A stretch of 64,000 nucleotides of DNA from Calamus simplicifolius (GCA_900491605.1 UESW01005048.1:285909-349908), one strand, 5' to 3'. Shown: positions 33,421 to 47,799, numbered from the stretch's first letter. The notes: generated by a model from the sequence alone, not told the origin. Made by a program: numbers and translations.

Positions 33421-36400
33421 CTTTTGTATGTTTTAAATCAAACCTAATAGAAGTTCCTTATAATACTTGGTGGATTGATACTGGTTGTACCACTCATGTT
33501 TCTAATACGATGTAGGGATTCGTTACGATCCAAACCATAAACCCAAATGAAAAACTTTGTCTCAATGAAAAATAGAGTCAAAGGTCCAGTTGAAGCTGTT
33601 GGAACTTATCGTTTGATTCTAGATACTGGACATCATTTAGACCTTTTCCAAACACTTTATGTCCTTTATATTTCTCGTAATTTAGTTTCTTTATCCAAAC
33701 TTGACTTAGTTGGATATTCTTTTAAATTTGAAAATGGATGTTTTAGTTTGTTTAAACACAATCATCTTATTGGTTTTGGTATTCTTTCTGATGGTTTGTA
33801 CAAATTTAAGCTTGATAGTCTTTTTGCTGAAACATTATTAACCTTGCATCATAATGTTGGTACTAAACGTAGTTTAGTGAATGAACAATCAGATTACTTA
33901 TGGCATAAATGTTTGGATCGTATATCCAAAGAAAGAATTGAGAGATTAGTAAAGAATGAAATCCTTCTGATTTAGATTTTACTGATCTTGGGATTTGTGT
34001 GGATTGTATTAAAGGAAAACACATAAAACAAACAATCAAGAAAAGTGTCACAAGAAGTAAACAGCTCCTTGAAATTATACACATCGATATATATGGGCCT
34101 TTTGATGTTCCATCTTTTGGTAAAGAAAAATATTTTATCACCTTTATTGATGATTTTTCATATTATGGCTATGTCTATTTGTTGCATGAAAAATCTCAAT
34201 CAGTAAATGCTCTAGAAGTATTTATCAATGAGGTTGAAAGATAACTAGATAGAAAAGTGAAAATTGTTAGGTATGACAGAGGTGGTGAATATTATGGAAA
34301 GTATGATGAATCCGGACAATGCCCTGGTCCATTTGCTAAATTCCTTGAAAAGCATAGCATATGTGCTCAATACATAATGCCTGAAACACCAGAACAAAAT
34401 GGTGTTGCAGAAAGGCGTAATCGAACTCTAATGGACATAGTTAGGAGTATATTAAGCAATTCATCATTACCCTTATTATTATGGATGCATGCTTTAAAGA
34501 CCGCTATGTATTTGCTAAATAGGATCCTAGTAAGGCAGTTCCAAAGACTCCTTTTGAATTATGAACAGAAAGGAAACCCATTTTGAGGCATTTACATGTT
34601 TGGGGTTGCCAGGTGGAAGTAAGGATTTATAATCCATATGAAAAGAAATTGGACTCAAGAACAACTAGTGGTTTCTTCATTGGTTATCCAGAAAGATCAA
34701 AAGGGTATAAATTTTATTGTCCTAATCATAGTACAAGAATTGTTGAATATGAAAATGCAAGGTTCATTGAGAATAATGAAATTAGTGGGAGTTTGAAACC
34801 ACGTAAAGTGAAAATCCAAGAAGTTAAGGTACAAGTTTCTTCACCTATAACTTTTTCTCAAGTTGTTGTTCCTAGAGTTGTTGAACCTTTTAATAACTTT
34901 CAAGAACAACAAATTAATGATCAAATACCATAGAATGATGATATTACTAATGAACCTGCAATAAATGAACCCAATGAAGTAGCATTAAGAAGGTCTCAAT
35001 GATAAAGATGAACTGCTATTTCTGATGATTATGTAGTTTATCTACAAGAATAAGATTTTGATTTGGGTATTAATGATGATCCAGTTTCTTTTTCATAAGC
35101 CATGAATAGTGCTAATTCATCCAAATGGTTAGATGCCATGAAAGATGAGTTAAAATCAATGGATTACAATGCAGTCTGGGATCTTGTTGAATTGCTGAAG
35201 GTTGTAAAAGAGTTGGGTGTAAATGGGTCTTTAAGACCAAATGCAACTCAAATGGTAATATTGAACGTTGTAAAGCCAGACTTGTTGCCAAATGTTTTAC
35301 TAAAAAAATGTGGCATTGACTACACAGAGACCTTTTCTTCAGTCTCTAAGAAAGACTCATTTAGAATTATTATAGCACTGGTAGCCCATTATGATTTAGA
35401 GTTGCATCAAATGGATGTGAAAACTGCCTTTCTAAATGAGAGTTTGAATGAAGAGGTTTATATGGACCAACCTGAGGGATTTTTATTTGAAGAAAATGAA
35501 CACATAGTGTGTAAACTAAAGAAGTCAATATACATACTTAATCAAGCTTTTCGACAATGATATCTTAAGTTCAACGATACCATTACATCCTTTGTTTTAA
35601 ATAAAACACCATTGATCGGTGTATATATCTGAAGGTCAGTGGGAGCAAAATCATATTTTTGATTCTGTATGTTGATGATATCTTGCTAGCTACTAATGAT
35701 CTTGGCCTATTGTATGAGATCAAGAATTTTCTCTCTAAGAACTTTGAAATGAAAGATATGGGTGAGGCATCCTATGTGATTGGAATCGAAATATTTCATG
35801 ATAGATTACAAGAATTGCTAGGATTGTCTCAGAAAGCATATATTAATAAAGTTCTTAAGAAATTCAACATAAACAAATGTTATACAAATGTTGTTCCAAT
35901 TCAGAAGAGAGATAAATTCAGCCTTATGCAATGTCTAAAGAATGAATTGGAACATAAACAAATGGAACAAATTCCTTATATTCCTTATGCATAAAGAAAT
36001 ATTCAGACTCAGATTTTGCTGGATGTGTTGATACTAGAAAGTCCACATTTGGCCATTTGTTCCTTTTAGCTGGAGGAGCGATCTCATGAAAAAGTGCGAC
36101 GCAGTTTGTCATTGCTGCATCCACTATGAAAGCTAAGTTTGTGGCATGCTTTGAGGTTACAATTCATGGTTTATGGCTGTGAAACTTTATTTCAGGACTT
36201 GGGGTTGTCGATAGTATTGCCAAGCCACTAAAATTTATTATGATAACTTCGCAGTAGTCTTCTTTTCTAAAAATGACAAGTATTCAAAGATGCTAAACAT
36301 ATGGAATTGAAATACTTTGCCGTTAAAGAAGAAGTTCAAAAACAAAGAGTGTTAATTGAACATATTAGCATCAATCTCATGATTGCAGATCCGCTGACTA

Positions 36401-36507
36401 AAGGGTTGCCGCTAAAGACATTTCATGAACACATGTCGAAAGAATGGGCATTATTGAAAACCATTAGTGATGTTATGTTTACAGCTTTAAGTTCCTTATG
36501 TATTTGA
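33421..36507 (+). pseudogene. Copia 2 protease, integrase, RT and RNase H
   Basis: Protease: TWWIDTGCTTHVSN at about 33469-33510. Pre-integrase and integrase: 33547-34586, with CVDCIKGKHIKQT, IHIDIYGPF, YDRGGEYYG and PEQNGVAERRNRT. RT: 35102-35760, with HQMDVKTAFLNESLNEEVYM and ILYVDDILLATND. RNase H remnants: 36000-36200 (SDSDFAGC, then FGHLFLLAGGAIS) and 36301-36507 (HISINLMIADPLTKGLP). Between about 35994 and 36000 the segment linking RT to RNase H (normally tens of residues) is missing. At least eight stops or frame changes make this copy inactive. Confidence 0.9.
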
Positions 36508-36869
36508 CACTCTGAGCTCAATTAATTATTGTTTCTGAATCACTTATGGATCCTGTTTACTTATGCTGGTATATATACATAAATGAATTATGAGAATATT
36601 AACAGGATTCGTCTTTGATAAAGACATTATTGTTAGACCTTATTGTAATTCCCATTATAGGTCATGTTAAGTATAGAACTAGTAATGTGATACATGGAAG
36701 GGAGTACATCAAAATAGTAGCATACAACCGCCATGATCCTTATTAGTTTTTGCTTGATGATGATTTCATGTTTGACCAATATTATGAAGGATTTTAGCTT
36801 CTGTTATGCGCATTATGATTGATTATTAAACCAGTATGTTTAATATCTTACATGGGCCAAGTGGGAGAA

Positions 36870-37375
36870 TGTTAGCGTTTCCTTTTATGTGGCCCACGTG
36901 GTTTATGATTGATTTATCATTTATTTATTCTAAATGATAATTATGATATCTGATTTTATCAGATATTTAAATTTAAGTGATAATGATGGCTTAATAAAGC
37001 TAATTTCCTATTGGTTCATTTTTTGAGGAGTTGTGATCTGATAATAATGATGGCTTAATAAACCTAATTTCCTATTGGTTCATTTTTTGGGGAGTTGTTA
37101 TCTAATAACCTCTCTTTGATGGAAAGAGAAATTTATCGTATTATCATATTGGTCCTCTCTCCTATATATAGTATGTTTGACCATCAAAACAGATAAGGAA
37201 GAGAATTAGGAAAGAGGGAGAAACTCAATCTGTCGTTAATCCATACGTTTCGATTAAGGCAGAATATCAATGGATCAAGATATGCATTCTTGATTTATGT
37301 TTTCTTGTAAAAATTATTTATTCTAAGATCTTGGCCATTATGTTTATTAAAGAAAATCCTTAGATGGATATTACA
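36870..37375 (+). repeat. 3' LTR of Copia 2, with internal duplication
   Basis: 506 bp. It has an extra ~63-bp tandem copy of the 'gatggcttaataaa...gagttgt' segment (copies about 36975-37037 and 37045-37107), which accounts for most of the length excess over the 5' LTR. Confidence 0.9.
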
Positions 37376-37380
37376 ACCAA

Positions 37381-38871
37381 TGCTTTAGGCTCTAAAAAAG
37401 ACAAATCTATGATGGAGATAGCCTACAAGAACTTATTTGGCATGTGTTTAGATGTGTCATCCATGGCCAAAACTATCTCTTCTCGCATAGATGCTATGAT
37501 TGAAGTTTTGTCGGTTGATAAAGTCTTAACAGAGTAACGTCTTAACAGAGTAACAAAGTGATCTTATAAATGAATTACTAGAGATTCAGAATCTCAACAC
37601 AGTTAAAGTGTGCAATGTTGTAAACATCATTCCGATCATCCAAATATATTAAGAATATTTCTTAAATTGTTAGATGAGCATAAATTGGGATATGTTAAGA
37701 ATATCTTTTACTTTGGGAAACGATGACACTTTAAAGTATTAGAAAGAATTAGCATGCTTAAAAGTAACCAAACTTTTACGGACTTGTGATTATATGCTGA
37801 ATATTTTATATGGTATACTTGCTAATTTGCCATGGATCTTGATATACTTGTATCATATGTAATAAGAGATATGTAAGTCTCTTAACTTGCGATCTTATTG
37901 TCTTTCTAAACTTAAACCAATATTGCAATTAATTACATGTGATTGTGTTTATTTTGTAAATGCTAATTTTTAATGAAATATAATTATATAATTAAATAAT
38001 TAATAAAAAATAATTTATAATTAGCCTACTTACTTGATCTAAATTTATAATAAACATGTTATGCAAAATTTAAGCCATTAATAGCATTTCAAAAATAATT
38101 CTAAAATCTTGTTATTTCAAAATAATTAATTATATGAAAGTTTAACAATTATTTCAATTCAAATAATCAATCACCAATTATAAAATAAATTTTTGGTAAC
38201 CATGCAATATTATACAAATCTTAATTTGTGGTCAAGTTACGTACATGTTTCAAATAAAATTGATGAGGACTACTAAATTAGGTAGAAATAAATACTTAAT
38301 TTTTGATAGTCAAAAGCTATATCAATTTTCTTGATCCTTCAACATTATTTTTTTATTTTTTTAAACTATTGATTTGGTATCAAAAGATCTCACTTGAATC
38401 TTATTTATAAATAAATTTTCTAAAGTAAATAGGTTTCCTACTTTTTATAAATTATTAATCTCCTAAAACTGGCAAACTTTTCAATTCTTGTGGAATATTG
38501 ACTTCTTTAGAAAAATCCAAAATATAAATATTCATTAAATATTTAAAATATACTCTTAATTAAAAATTAACTTCTAATTGATCTAACATAATTTTAAAAT
38601 ATAAAAATTTAGATAAAATTATTAAAAATCATCCTTAATCAACATCAATGGTATTTTTGTAATTATTAAAAGTTCATTGCATTGATATATGCTCATAATT
38701 AACATTGCTTCTAACTTCCTTAAACTTCGATTTGAGTAATTTAATTAAGATGTGTTGGAAAGATATAATACTAAATATTATGAATATGGTTTCAAAAAAA
38801 AAAATTTACTTATATATTTTTTTTATAATTGTGTAACTTAATCCGATTAAATTAGATTTTAATCTAAAATA
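37381..38871. other. AT-rich intergenic DNA
   Basis: Very AT-rich with no open frame of note. I see no recognisable gene or repeat. Confidence 0.6.
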
Positions 38872-39384
38872 TGTTAGCGGAAATTAAGGATTGGGTCTCA
38901 TAGAAGCAGAAGAAGAGAAGAAGAAGAAATGAAAGATGGGAGGAGAAAAATTTGGATTCGAGCGAGGACTTTGAAGGTCAATTTATAGGATTAGATCCAG
39001 TTTGTTTAACGACGACTACGGTTAGATCCAGTTGGTTTAAATACGACTATGATTGTACTTGGTTGTTGCACCAGTAAATACTTGACCAATAAAGAACAAC
39101 GAAGCTGTTCGAGGCCGTTGCAAGCTCATGTGGGTCGAGGCCAAGAGCTTTCGAGAGGCTTCGATGAAGCTCTCACCAAAGGAAGGAGAAGATGATTATA
39201 ATCCAACCCACTGTTGAACCGGATACAAATATTGCAAATATGATTCAAACTTTATGTATATAATTTAAATTATGTTTTAAGTTTTAACGTTCTACGGTAT
39301 TGCAGTTGCTTTATATATCCATGGTATGTTTGATCCAACCTATTTGTTGGCATCTTCTTTATGGTAGTCACATATTTTCTAACA
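38872..39384 (-). mobile_element. Possible solo LTR
   Basis: A 513-bp block bounded by TGTTAG and CTAACA (inverted 6-bp ends, TG...CA). Read on the minus strand it has a TATA-like CTATAAATTG near 38980 followed by a pyrimidine-rich 'cttcttcttctcttctt' tract near the end, as in a plant LTR R/U5. It is less AT-rich than its surroundings. No matching target duplication was seen (AAATA left, GTTCG right), so this is tentative. Confidence 0.45.
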
Positions 39385-42300
39385 GTTCGTTTATTTATTT
39401 TTTCTTTTATTTAAAATTTTTGCTTATGTTATTGAGACCATGAATGTGGCTCACCTAGCATCGGTTAATTTGATTCTATTTTGTGTTGAGATAATATTGA
39501 GACCATGAATTTGTGCAAGCTTATTGGGCACTGCTTTAGGAATTACGGAAAACAGCGGATTGTGGTGGTTGTTTTAGGGTTTCAAAAGCCGCTGTTGTAT
39601 CATCTGGAACCCTTAGCAATTGGATTTTTATGGTGTAACAGTTGATGTGTATTCTTCCCAATCCATAATTTCTTATTTGTCTGGTTAATTAAGTTGGAAT
39701 CGGGCAGTGCTATTGCTGGATTTATTTAGTGTGTGCCCTGTGTGTAAATATGATGACATCTCTAGCATATAACCTATCAAACAAGCCTCTCTTTTGAAAA
39801 AGAAAGGAATGACAGGTATAGCTCACTTTGAATTTTTATGATATCGATGACGTGATTGCACTGGTTGTTGTTTACATTTAACACCAAGCCTGGTTTCAGG
39901 CCACTGTATACGTTGCCATTGGCTCCTGCATTGAGTTGATGATGCATGTCATCAATGAATATGGGTTATGTGGCTGACCTTGTAGCAATAATGATCTTGT
40001 GGTTGGCCAAACTCTCATGTACATGATAGAGATGTTTAAGCTTAAGATTTCTGATCTCTGATTCATGCTAAGATGCGTGGATGGTAAATGCATAGGATGA
40101 TAGCTAGGAGGATGTTTCCTTTTTAACCTTTTTGTAACGTATATATTATATCAATATTATAATTTATAATATTATGTATAGGATAAAATAAAGATATATT
40201 AAAATTAAAATAATTAAAAAAATTTAAAAAAATTTAATTATTTATAATTTGAATGTCAACTTAATCCTAAATAGAGTAGAGCCAAGAAAACAGATTCAAA
40301 TAGCCAATTTATATAGTTGAGAAAAGGCTTAGATGGATAGAGTTGAGTTTAGTTAAGTATATTTATGCAGCTGGCCGTAATGTTTCTTTTAGCAACCATT
40401 GAAATGGTCATTTCAACTTTTTCTTTTTTCTTTTTTTTTTTTCTCCTGAAAACAGCTTAAAGAGAGTTTTGCATCAATCAAAATTTACCATTCAATTTTT
40501 AAAACTGTTTCTAGGTGGCAAAACGTGCCAGCAATTATAAATCGATTGGGACGGAGTTTTCGTTGAGTTACGCTGGGCCTCCTTGGATCTTTATGGTTCT
40601 CTTTGCTGGTAATAGCAAAATTAAGATTCAAACAAACAATCTTTGGGAGGACCACAAAGCACCAGCAGTAATATACATTTCTCTTCAAAATCAATGCTTG
40701 CATCATCAATAATGTGAGGTAGGTATGAAGTAAAATCAACATTTCTCTTTAGCCAAGAAAATTAAAATATACTTTTAGTTTTCAATTTTTTACTCAAAAT
40801 TCATTTTAATTCTTAAACTTTTAATTGCTACCGTTTAATTCCTAATATTATATTTCTATTATTTTATAAAATTAATAAAATTAATAGAATATCTAATATA
40901 TCATCATGTCAATTAATTCACATGTTTGCATGTAGATGATATATTAATTATTTTATTTATTTTCATAGATTTTATGCTGTGTAATATTTTTAAAATATGA
41001 AAAATAAATTATAATAATTAAAAATATATATTTTAGTTTATTTTTTAAAACTTTTTTATCATGACTAATTAAAAGAAAGTCTAAAAGCATGAAACTGTGA
41101 ATAAAGAATTTTAAGAATTGAATAGAGATGGTTATGGTTTGAGTGTTGAAATATATTATTAAAAAATAATCAGAGTTAGAACCCAACCCTTTGATGTGGA
41201 AGTGGAAGACCTCGGCAGGTGGCATGGTCGCTAGATCGGTCTCTCGTATACCGGGGGCTGGGTTTCCGGTTATCGCGACAAAGGATTTGAAATTCGAGGC
41301 AATAGCAAACAGCTTTGAAATCCAGCCAGATCCTGAAACGCGTATCGTATATAAAAATAGGAAAAACAATCCAGCCCTGTTATTTAAACAAATCGCCAGC
41401 AGCCGTTGGATCGAAAAATCCTACTGAATACTGTTAGGCTATATATGCTGTGCTGTGCTTCTGCGTTCATATGAGAAGTAAAATGTACATCTTATTTCCC
41501 AACAATAAATCTTACTGAATACTGTTCACGTGTATATTTTATGTGGATGAAGAAGCTGAATGCACATTTTGAAAAAATATTAGATAGATGCTTCACTATA
41601 TTTTTCAATATTTGTTTATCCCTATCAATGAATTTATTATTTCTGTTAGCTGAAACTTAATCTATAGAGATTAATCAATTGATCTTTCTGCTTTCACATA
41701 AGTTTCTTTGTTGAGAAAATTAGACATATGCTTTGCTCCTATTGGATGTATATGTAGTTCTAGGACCTTGGGACCAGATAACTTTTTCCTGATCATCTTT
41801 CAACATTACTGAAGCCTAATCAAAGATGATCTTTTAGAATTTTTTTGGAGACTTTTTACAATGAAACTCTTATTAACTTTGCATATATAACATTTATTCC
41901 TGGGGAAGGTCGCATGTTATCTCCTTTTGACTCAAGACTCATTTGCTTAATCAATAGTCTTTGCAAGCCTATATCCAAAGACTTGGTTGCAAGACTTTTC
42001 AGATTCCTCCCCACCACTATCCCAACCAGGTCTTAGCCGGTCTTAGCCAATTCCAATAGATTGAGGAGCGGAGAAACTCCATGCACATTAGCACAACTTT
42101 TTTTTTTTTGAAGGACTATGCATACATACTGAGCTAGGAAGCTATTAAACTATATATATCTCTATAAGGGGGTTGTCATGGTCCCCTCTAGCCTTAACCA
42201 AGCTCCACCAAGAAGCATCTGACAAGATTAGATGGAATTTCCTTTTCTTAATTAGTGATGCGAGCTAAAAACTTTCCAAGATAATGGAGGAATTGGATTT

Positions 42301-44454
42301 AGTACGTCCTTACCATAACTTACATTTTGATTGGTCTTTTGGTAAATGGTTATCCATAGGATCAAATATAATTAAAGTCTCAGGCAGCCTTATCACTTGT
42401 CACTTTCTCTTTTTTTTTGTTTTTGTTTTTTCGTTCTAATGACTAGCATTCTTTCTAAGTTTCTCAAGTTAATGTGGCTTAATTGAAGGCATTGAAATTA
42501 GCAATCCTTGTTTTGCAAGTATCATAAGCCTTCACCTTGTAAATGATATATATATTGCTATTTTTATGCAGGGAAAGAGGATAGTATTTTGATGTTGCTA
42601 GCATTTGAATGTGCTGTGGGCTGACGATTACATTTCACAACTATGTGGCCCTCTGTATTAACATGAATGAAGTGGAAGCTTTCAACATTGCGGTTATGTT
42701 GAGTTACAAAACTAGCTTCCTTTTATGTATGTTAGCTTGCCTTCAAGTGATTAGAAGATTTTGGCAATACCGGTTGTCTGTTTCAAAGAAAATTTGTTTT
42801 TTTTTTTTTTTACAAGCGGCGATCACACTAGCCTAGTACAAATCAGCCCAGATAGATCCGAATAGAAAATTTGTTCTTGACTTGCATCTCAAAGAGAGAT
42901 TCTAATTGAAGGAAGGAAGTACCCTCTTATTGATACAGTCTCAACAATCCTTCCATTTCATATCATGTCAGTCTTTTAAGGGCTTAACTGGATTATTAAT
43001 AGAATTAAACAAACAAAAAAATTATTATTATGAAAAGGAAATGAAAATGTTAGTGGTTTCCTTCCGGGTTAATTAGTCCAGTTTGTGCCGTGAAAAAGAA
43101 GAGGAAGGCTCGGTGTTAAGAATATCAAAAATATATATTTTTATTGCCAGCTAAGTGGGCATAGAAATTGATTAAAAGTTTGAATGCTCCTTAAAAGAAG
43201 CTTATTAATCTTGCTTGCTATTCTAAATGAAGGCTTGCCATCTGAGTTAAAACATTCAGTATTTATATGTTACCACCGTGCCAAGGTAGTTGCAAGAAGC
43301 TTGGTGGTTATTGAAATTGTATCTTTTTCAAACTAGAAAACAAGATATCATTCACTTTTGGAAGGATGCTGGAATGGTATCATACAACTTGTCTATTTTT
43401 TATTCTCTCAGAGTTGTCAAACTTAATTAGTGCTTCAATTCTATTGCATCCCAATAGGACAATAGGAGACCGTGCTCAGATATTAACGTATATATATATA
43501 TGGTTTGCTTTGATTTTTTCATCAATCAAGAGAGCTTAAAAAATTGGATGATGAGCTACTCTCTCAAGGCCTTCTTGAATCTTTGGTATTTTCTTTTAGA
43601 AGCTCATAAAGGATGGAGACTGATTTGTTGTTGGAATTCTTTTTATAAATTCTTAAATAATAATGGTATTCTTTACTTTTATCATGCATAGGGCACTTTT
43701 GAAGATAGCTAATGGTAAAGCTAGGACCTTAATTTGATCAAGAGAAGCAATAACGAAGCAATTAATTTATATATTTTTAACTTATAAATAAATCTTTTGA
43801 TATTGTATTTGTACCATAATAAGGTTTTGACTTTTGCTAATTGATTCCATAATTATATAATTATCCTTCAATTTTTTGTTTTAAAGGGAATTTAATTCCT
43901 ATAAAGAGTTCAAAAACCAATGCAGCTTTAAGTGAATTTTTAAAATCTAAGAGGAAGCAATTGTTCACCCTCATTTGCATTTAGATCCATCTCTAAAGAT
44001 AGTTATGCTACAGAAAGCAAAGATCTCATGTGGCTTCTGTTGAAAAATACATTACAGATGGGTAATGTCTTGGCTAATTAGAAAAGGATGGATGATAAGT
44101 TTTGAATATTTGTTGCAAGGAAAAAATGATAACGTGAAAATTGCCTCACATTTGTTCATTCTGTTGGAATTGTTTCCAACAGAGATTATTTTGAGAGGAG
44201 AAATCAAAGTAGAAGAATGTTTACTTTCAAGAAGAAAAATATTGTTTCTTGTTTCTACGGATAAACATAATGCCTCTTATGATCTTATCCATCTAAATAT
44301 CCTACCAAAGCATAAAAAGATAGGCCCATTATGTAAAAGCTCAACTCAGACTAAATAAAATAAAATAAAATACTAAAAAATTAACAACCATTATATTTTA
44401 ACACATTTGTTGTCCATGAAGCTTTACTTGTTGGTTCTTCAGCCTTTATTGTGT
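39385..44454. other. Intergenic, no gene recognised
   Basis: AT-rich with many homopolymer tracts. A GC-richer patch at about 41185-41430 carries a 78-codon frame with no family I know, and 40515-40712 carries a 65-codon frame likewise. The rest shows nothing supportable. Confidence 0.5.
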
Positions 44455-44799
44455 CACTAATTAGGTAGCTAATTAATGATGTCAAGCTTGCATCACTAAT
44501 TAGCTAGCCAATTAGCGATGCCAAATTAGCATCTCCAATTAGCTACCTAATTAGTGATACTAAATTGGCATCGCTAATTACCTAAATTAGCAACGCTATC
44601 GCCAACTTGGTGTGGCATTGCTAACCACATAGCTAATTAACGACAAATCATCTTGGCATCACTAATTTCGGCAATGATGAATGATTTAGCGATGGATTTT
44701 GTTGCGTCATTGTTGCATTGCTAATTGGGTTAGCGACGAATTTTTTTATGATTAGCGATGCTATTTTTGGCATCGCTAATTATAAAAAATATTGTAGTG
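44455..44799. mobile_element. CACTA-like transposon end (fragment)
   Basis: Repeated subterminal motifs TTAGCGATGC / GCATCGCTAATTA occur in both orientations. The block ends at 44799 with ATATTGTAGTG, the reverse of a CACTACAATAT terminus. The left terminus is not clear (a CACTAATTAGG lies near 44455). The same TTAGCGAYGC motifs fill the CACTA element starting at 57667. Confidence 0.6.
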
Positions 44800-45264
44800 T
44801 CTTCTATTTTAAAGGTAAATTTGGAGTAATGAATATGTTTAGGGCCTTGTCAAGTGGGAGTTCTGGATATTGCATTTAGTTATGCTCTAAAGGTAGTAGA
44901 TTTGGATCTCATTACCACCAAGTTTAGCCTATAATTCTTATCGAGATTTGTTCTTTTATGCTCCTTTTTTTTTTGCTTATTCTGACGTAATGATACTGAT
45001 GCCCTTTCTTTTAAGCTACGTCAATTACCACTCGATCAAAATTACTTATTTTTTAAATTACATCATGATATGTAACATTCTAACTATATCCTTGTCATAT
45101 CTGTACTTGAATCTAGGATGGCTATGAGAATTAATTTTTTGCAATACATTTCATCAAAAAGAATCTGAGTGAAGGGAGTGTTTTTTTTTTTTAAAAAATG
45201 GCAAGGTGAGTGAATTTTTTGAAGAAATTTTATAATTTTAAGTTCCATCTCTATTTGCTCAAAC

Positions 45265-45312
<48 letters not shown>

Positions 45313-46888
45313 TTTTGGCAGTGTCTACATTGTGGATGTATTGCTTCAAAGTTTTCAGTTGATTTGCTTGACATTGGAGGATTTCAGTGTATTAGTTGTA
45401 TGAAGAATTTGAAACTTTTCTTTATAAGATTTTATTCCATTTATATAATTTCAACTTTCATCCATGTGCTTACAATACATATGCGTGCATTCTCACTTAA
45501 CTATTCATATTTTTGCGTATCTATGTGTGCATAACATCTGCTGATGTTTTCATGTATAAACAATAAACGATATTTCTACCTTGCTAGACACTCCTAACAG
45601 CAAAATGTAAGAAGTTGTCTACCACAAAAAGATCTACAAAATGTAAGACACTTATTCTCATGCTTTACACTTATTATTGAGTTTGATTCAAAGCCATGAC
45701 ATGCTTACTTTGTCAAAGTATTTTAGCATGCACTAATTTTTTGTTGATTATATAATTTTTTTAATTCATGCTAGCTTTTTAAAATGCAGTGATGCTAAGG
45801 AAAGAGTTAAAAAAGAAAAGAAAAATTATGAAGCTAGGATCAGACTTTTAGATTTCTTTAGTAGCACCCTAGCCTTTGGTAGCCCTCTTACATAATCCAA
45901 GGATTGGTGGATCTCTTGGCAAAGCAAAATAGTATTATAAAAGAGAAAGAAACATAAAATCAGATACAAGAAGGAAAAAGTAAGAGTAAGGATACCTTTA
46001 AATTTTTCTAGCATCTCGATCAGGTTTACCTAGCTTGATGGTATAGTTATATCTCTTCAAGTTTTACATAACATATAATTAATAATATATTAAAGTATAT
46101 AACTTGACATATATTTCAATGTATATTATTAGCATGATTCAAAAATTAAAGTTAATTCTTTTTTATTTACATAAACATTATATGAATAATTTTATATTAT
46201 GGTTTTATTATTATTTGTCTTTACTTATCAATTTTTAGATTTTTTTATAAATTAAATATCAAATTGAGTACACATATTAATTTTTTTTAAATAATTAAAT
46301 TTTAAAACTTTTAATCTAGAACCAAAATTAAAAATACAGGCTGAATCCAATTTTAAGATATACAATAGCAATAGAAATTAATATAATTTTGGCTTTGATT
46401 CCCGTGTGAGTGATTTCTATGTGAGCCAAACAAATAGAACAAATAAACGAGCGATTTCAATTCCAATATCCCTAATAGTTCATTTTTTCTCCACCACTCC
46501 TCAAATGACATTTTAATAACATTTCTTATCCCTGGCAACTCTCAAAGAAAAAAACAAAAAAAAATTTAAATCCAAAAAAGAAAATAAGCATCATCCCAAC
46601 TAAATGCAGTATTAATCTATGCCATCCGGTCTAATTTTTTCTTTTATCTCTAAAGAGTCTCATCTCGCATCCAAACGTAGTCTTATTTTCCATTACCTAA
46701 GAATGGTTCGTTGACTGATTTAATTTTCTCATCTAAACTATTGTGGCTCTTTGGCTCCAGCTATAGCATCACCCTAGTTGTATCCTTTGACTCCACCACT
46801 GCTCCGTTATAACTTGCTTCGCTGCTCTTCCATTTAGCATCAAGGTTTGCGACTTTCCTTATTTAGACTTATCTCGTACCCAATAAAA
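44800..46888. other. Intergenic, AT-rich
   Basis: Contains an (AT)n microsatellite at about 45270-45306. No gene recognised. Confidence 0.55.
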
Positions 46889-47209
46889 GGGAGCTTCTAT
46901 TTACACTGTAAAAATTTCTATTAAAAAAAAATTAAATTCTTAAACTACCCTTATCCTTTTCTCTTCGCACCCCTGCCTCCGTCTCCTCCCCCTGCTCTCT
47001 CCGGTGCCGAGGACCGGGTGGGGGGAGGCCGATGCCAGAAGTGGGAAGGAGATGAGGGGCAGTGCCGGAAGGAGAGGAGAGGATGGGGGGCCGGGGGGAG
47101 GGGGTCGGTAGGAGAGAAAAAGAATAAGGATAGTTTAAAAAATTAATTTTTTTTAAAAAAAAGAGGGAGGGTGCACTGAGTAATTTTGGTCGTACAAATA
47201 GAAGCTCCC
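46889..47209. mobile_element. MULE-type MITE with GC-rich core
   Basis: Terminal inverted repeats GGGAGCTTCTATTT / AAATAGAAGCTCCC at 46889 and 47209. Flanks CCAATAAAA (46880-46888) and TCGATAAAA (47210-47218) agree at 7 of 9 positions, fitting a 9-bp target duplication. The core (about 46970-47110) is strikingly GC-rich inside AT-rich DNA. There is no ORF for a transposase. The inner 'ttctattt' and 'aaactaccc' blocks are shared with the element at 51796-52473. Confidence 0.7.
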
Positions 47210-47799
47210 TCGATAAAAGATCTAGAGAAGTATTATAGTGAACAAGATGATCGTATTTTGTCGTACCAAGAATTTAGACCCATCTCATACATCACACAAA
47301 GCATCGAAAGATATCTCTTAAGGTTTCAAATGTAACCATAAGCTAGAGCCTGGCAAACCTACTTTCCTTATTTACTTGGTAAATTGTTATTCATGAAAAA
47401 GCCACTACCCTACAAGTTAAAAAATTAGCTCAAATTTTTAATTTCAAAAATACCCTTGAGCTTATAAAGAAAATAAAACAAAATTTTTATTTCAAAATTA
47501 TCATATATTATTATACAATTAAATAATAAATTTATTATATCATCTTATTATAATATTATAGTATCATATTATATTATAATAACATAATATAATAATATAA
47601 TGTTATATCATTATAATAATATAAAATTATTGGAGTATTTTGTGTATTTAACAACTGGTTTGAGTAAGGCAAACTTGTGTTATGTAAATAATTGGCTAAC
47701 CAAATATAAGTTGCTTAGAAAAATATGCTTTTGATATCTTTTCCTTCCTGATCAATCGCTATATCAAAATTATTCTTTTAGAATTTTATTTCTCAAGTG

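Larger units (their letters stand above)
30528..37375 (+). mobile_element. Copia LTR retrotransposon 2, complete but degenerate
   Basis: LTRs at 30528-30972 and 36870-37375 start TGTTAGCGTTTCC and end TTACA. Perfect 5-bp target duplications ACCAA lie at 30523-30527 and 37376-37380. A primer-binding site for initiator Met tRNA (tggtatcagagcc) lies at 30975-30987, and a purine tract (aagtgggagaa) precedes the 3' LTR. A long 1.6-kb leader precedes gag. All coding domains are present in Copia order but broken by many stops and a deletion in the RT-RNase H connection. Confidence 0.95.

Noticed and set aside
40515..40712. 65-codon frame, possible exon
   Set aside because: No recognisable family, no convincing splice or promoter context.
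41191..41427. 78-codon frame in a GC-richer patch
   Set aside because: No family recognised; the composition is odd but there is no supporting context.
45270..45306. Long AT dinucleotide runs (also 47968-48014) as regulatory elements or origins
   Set aside because: Simple microsatellites; nothing else nearby supports a function.
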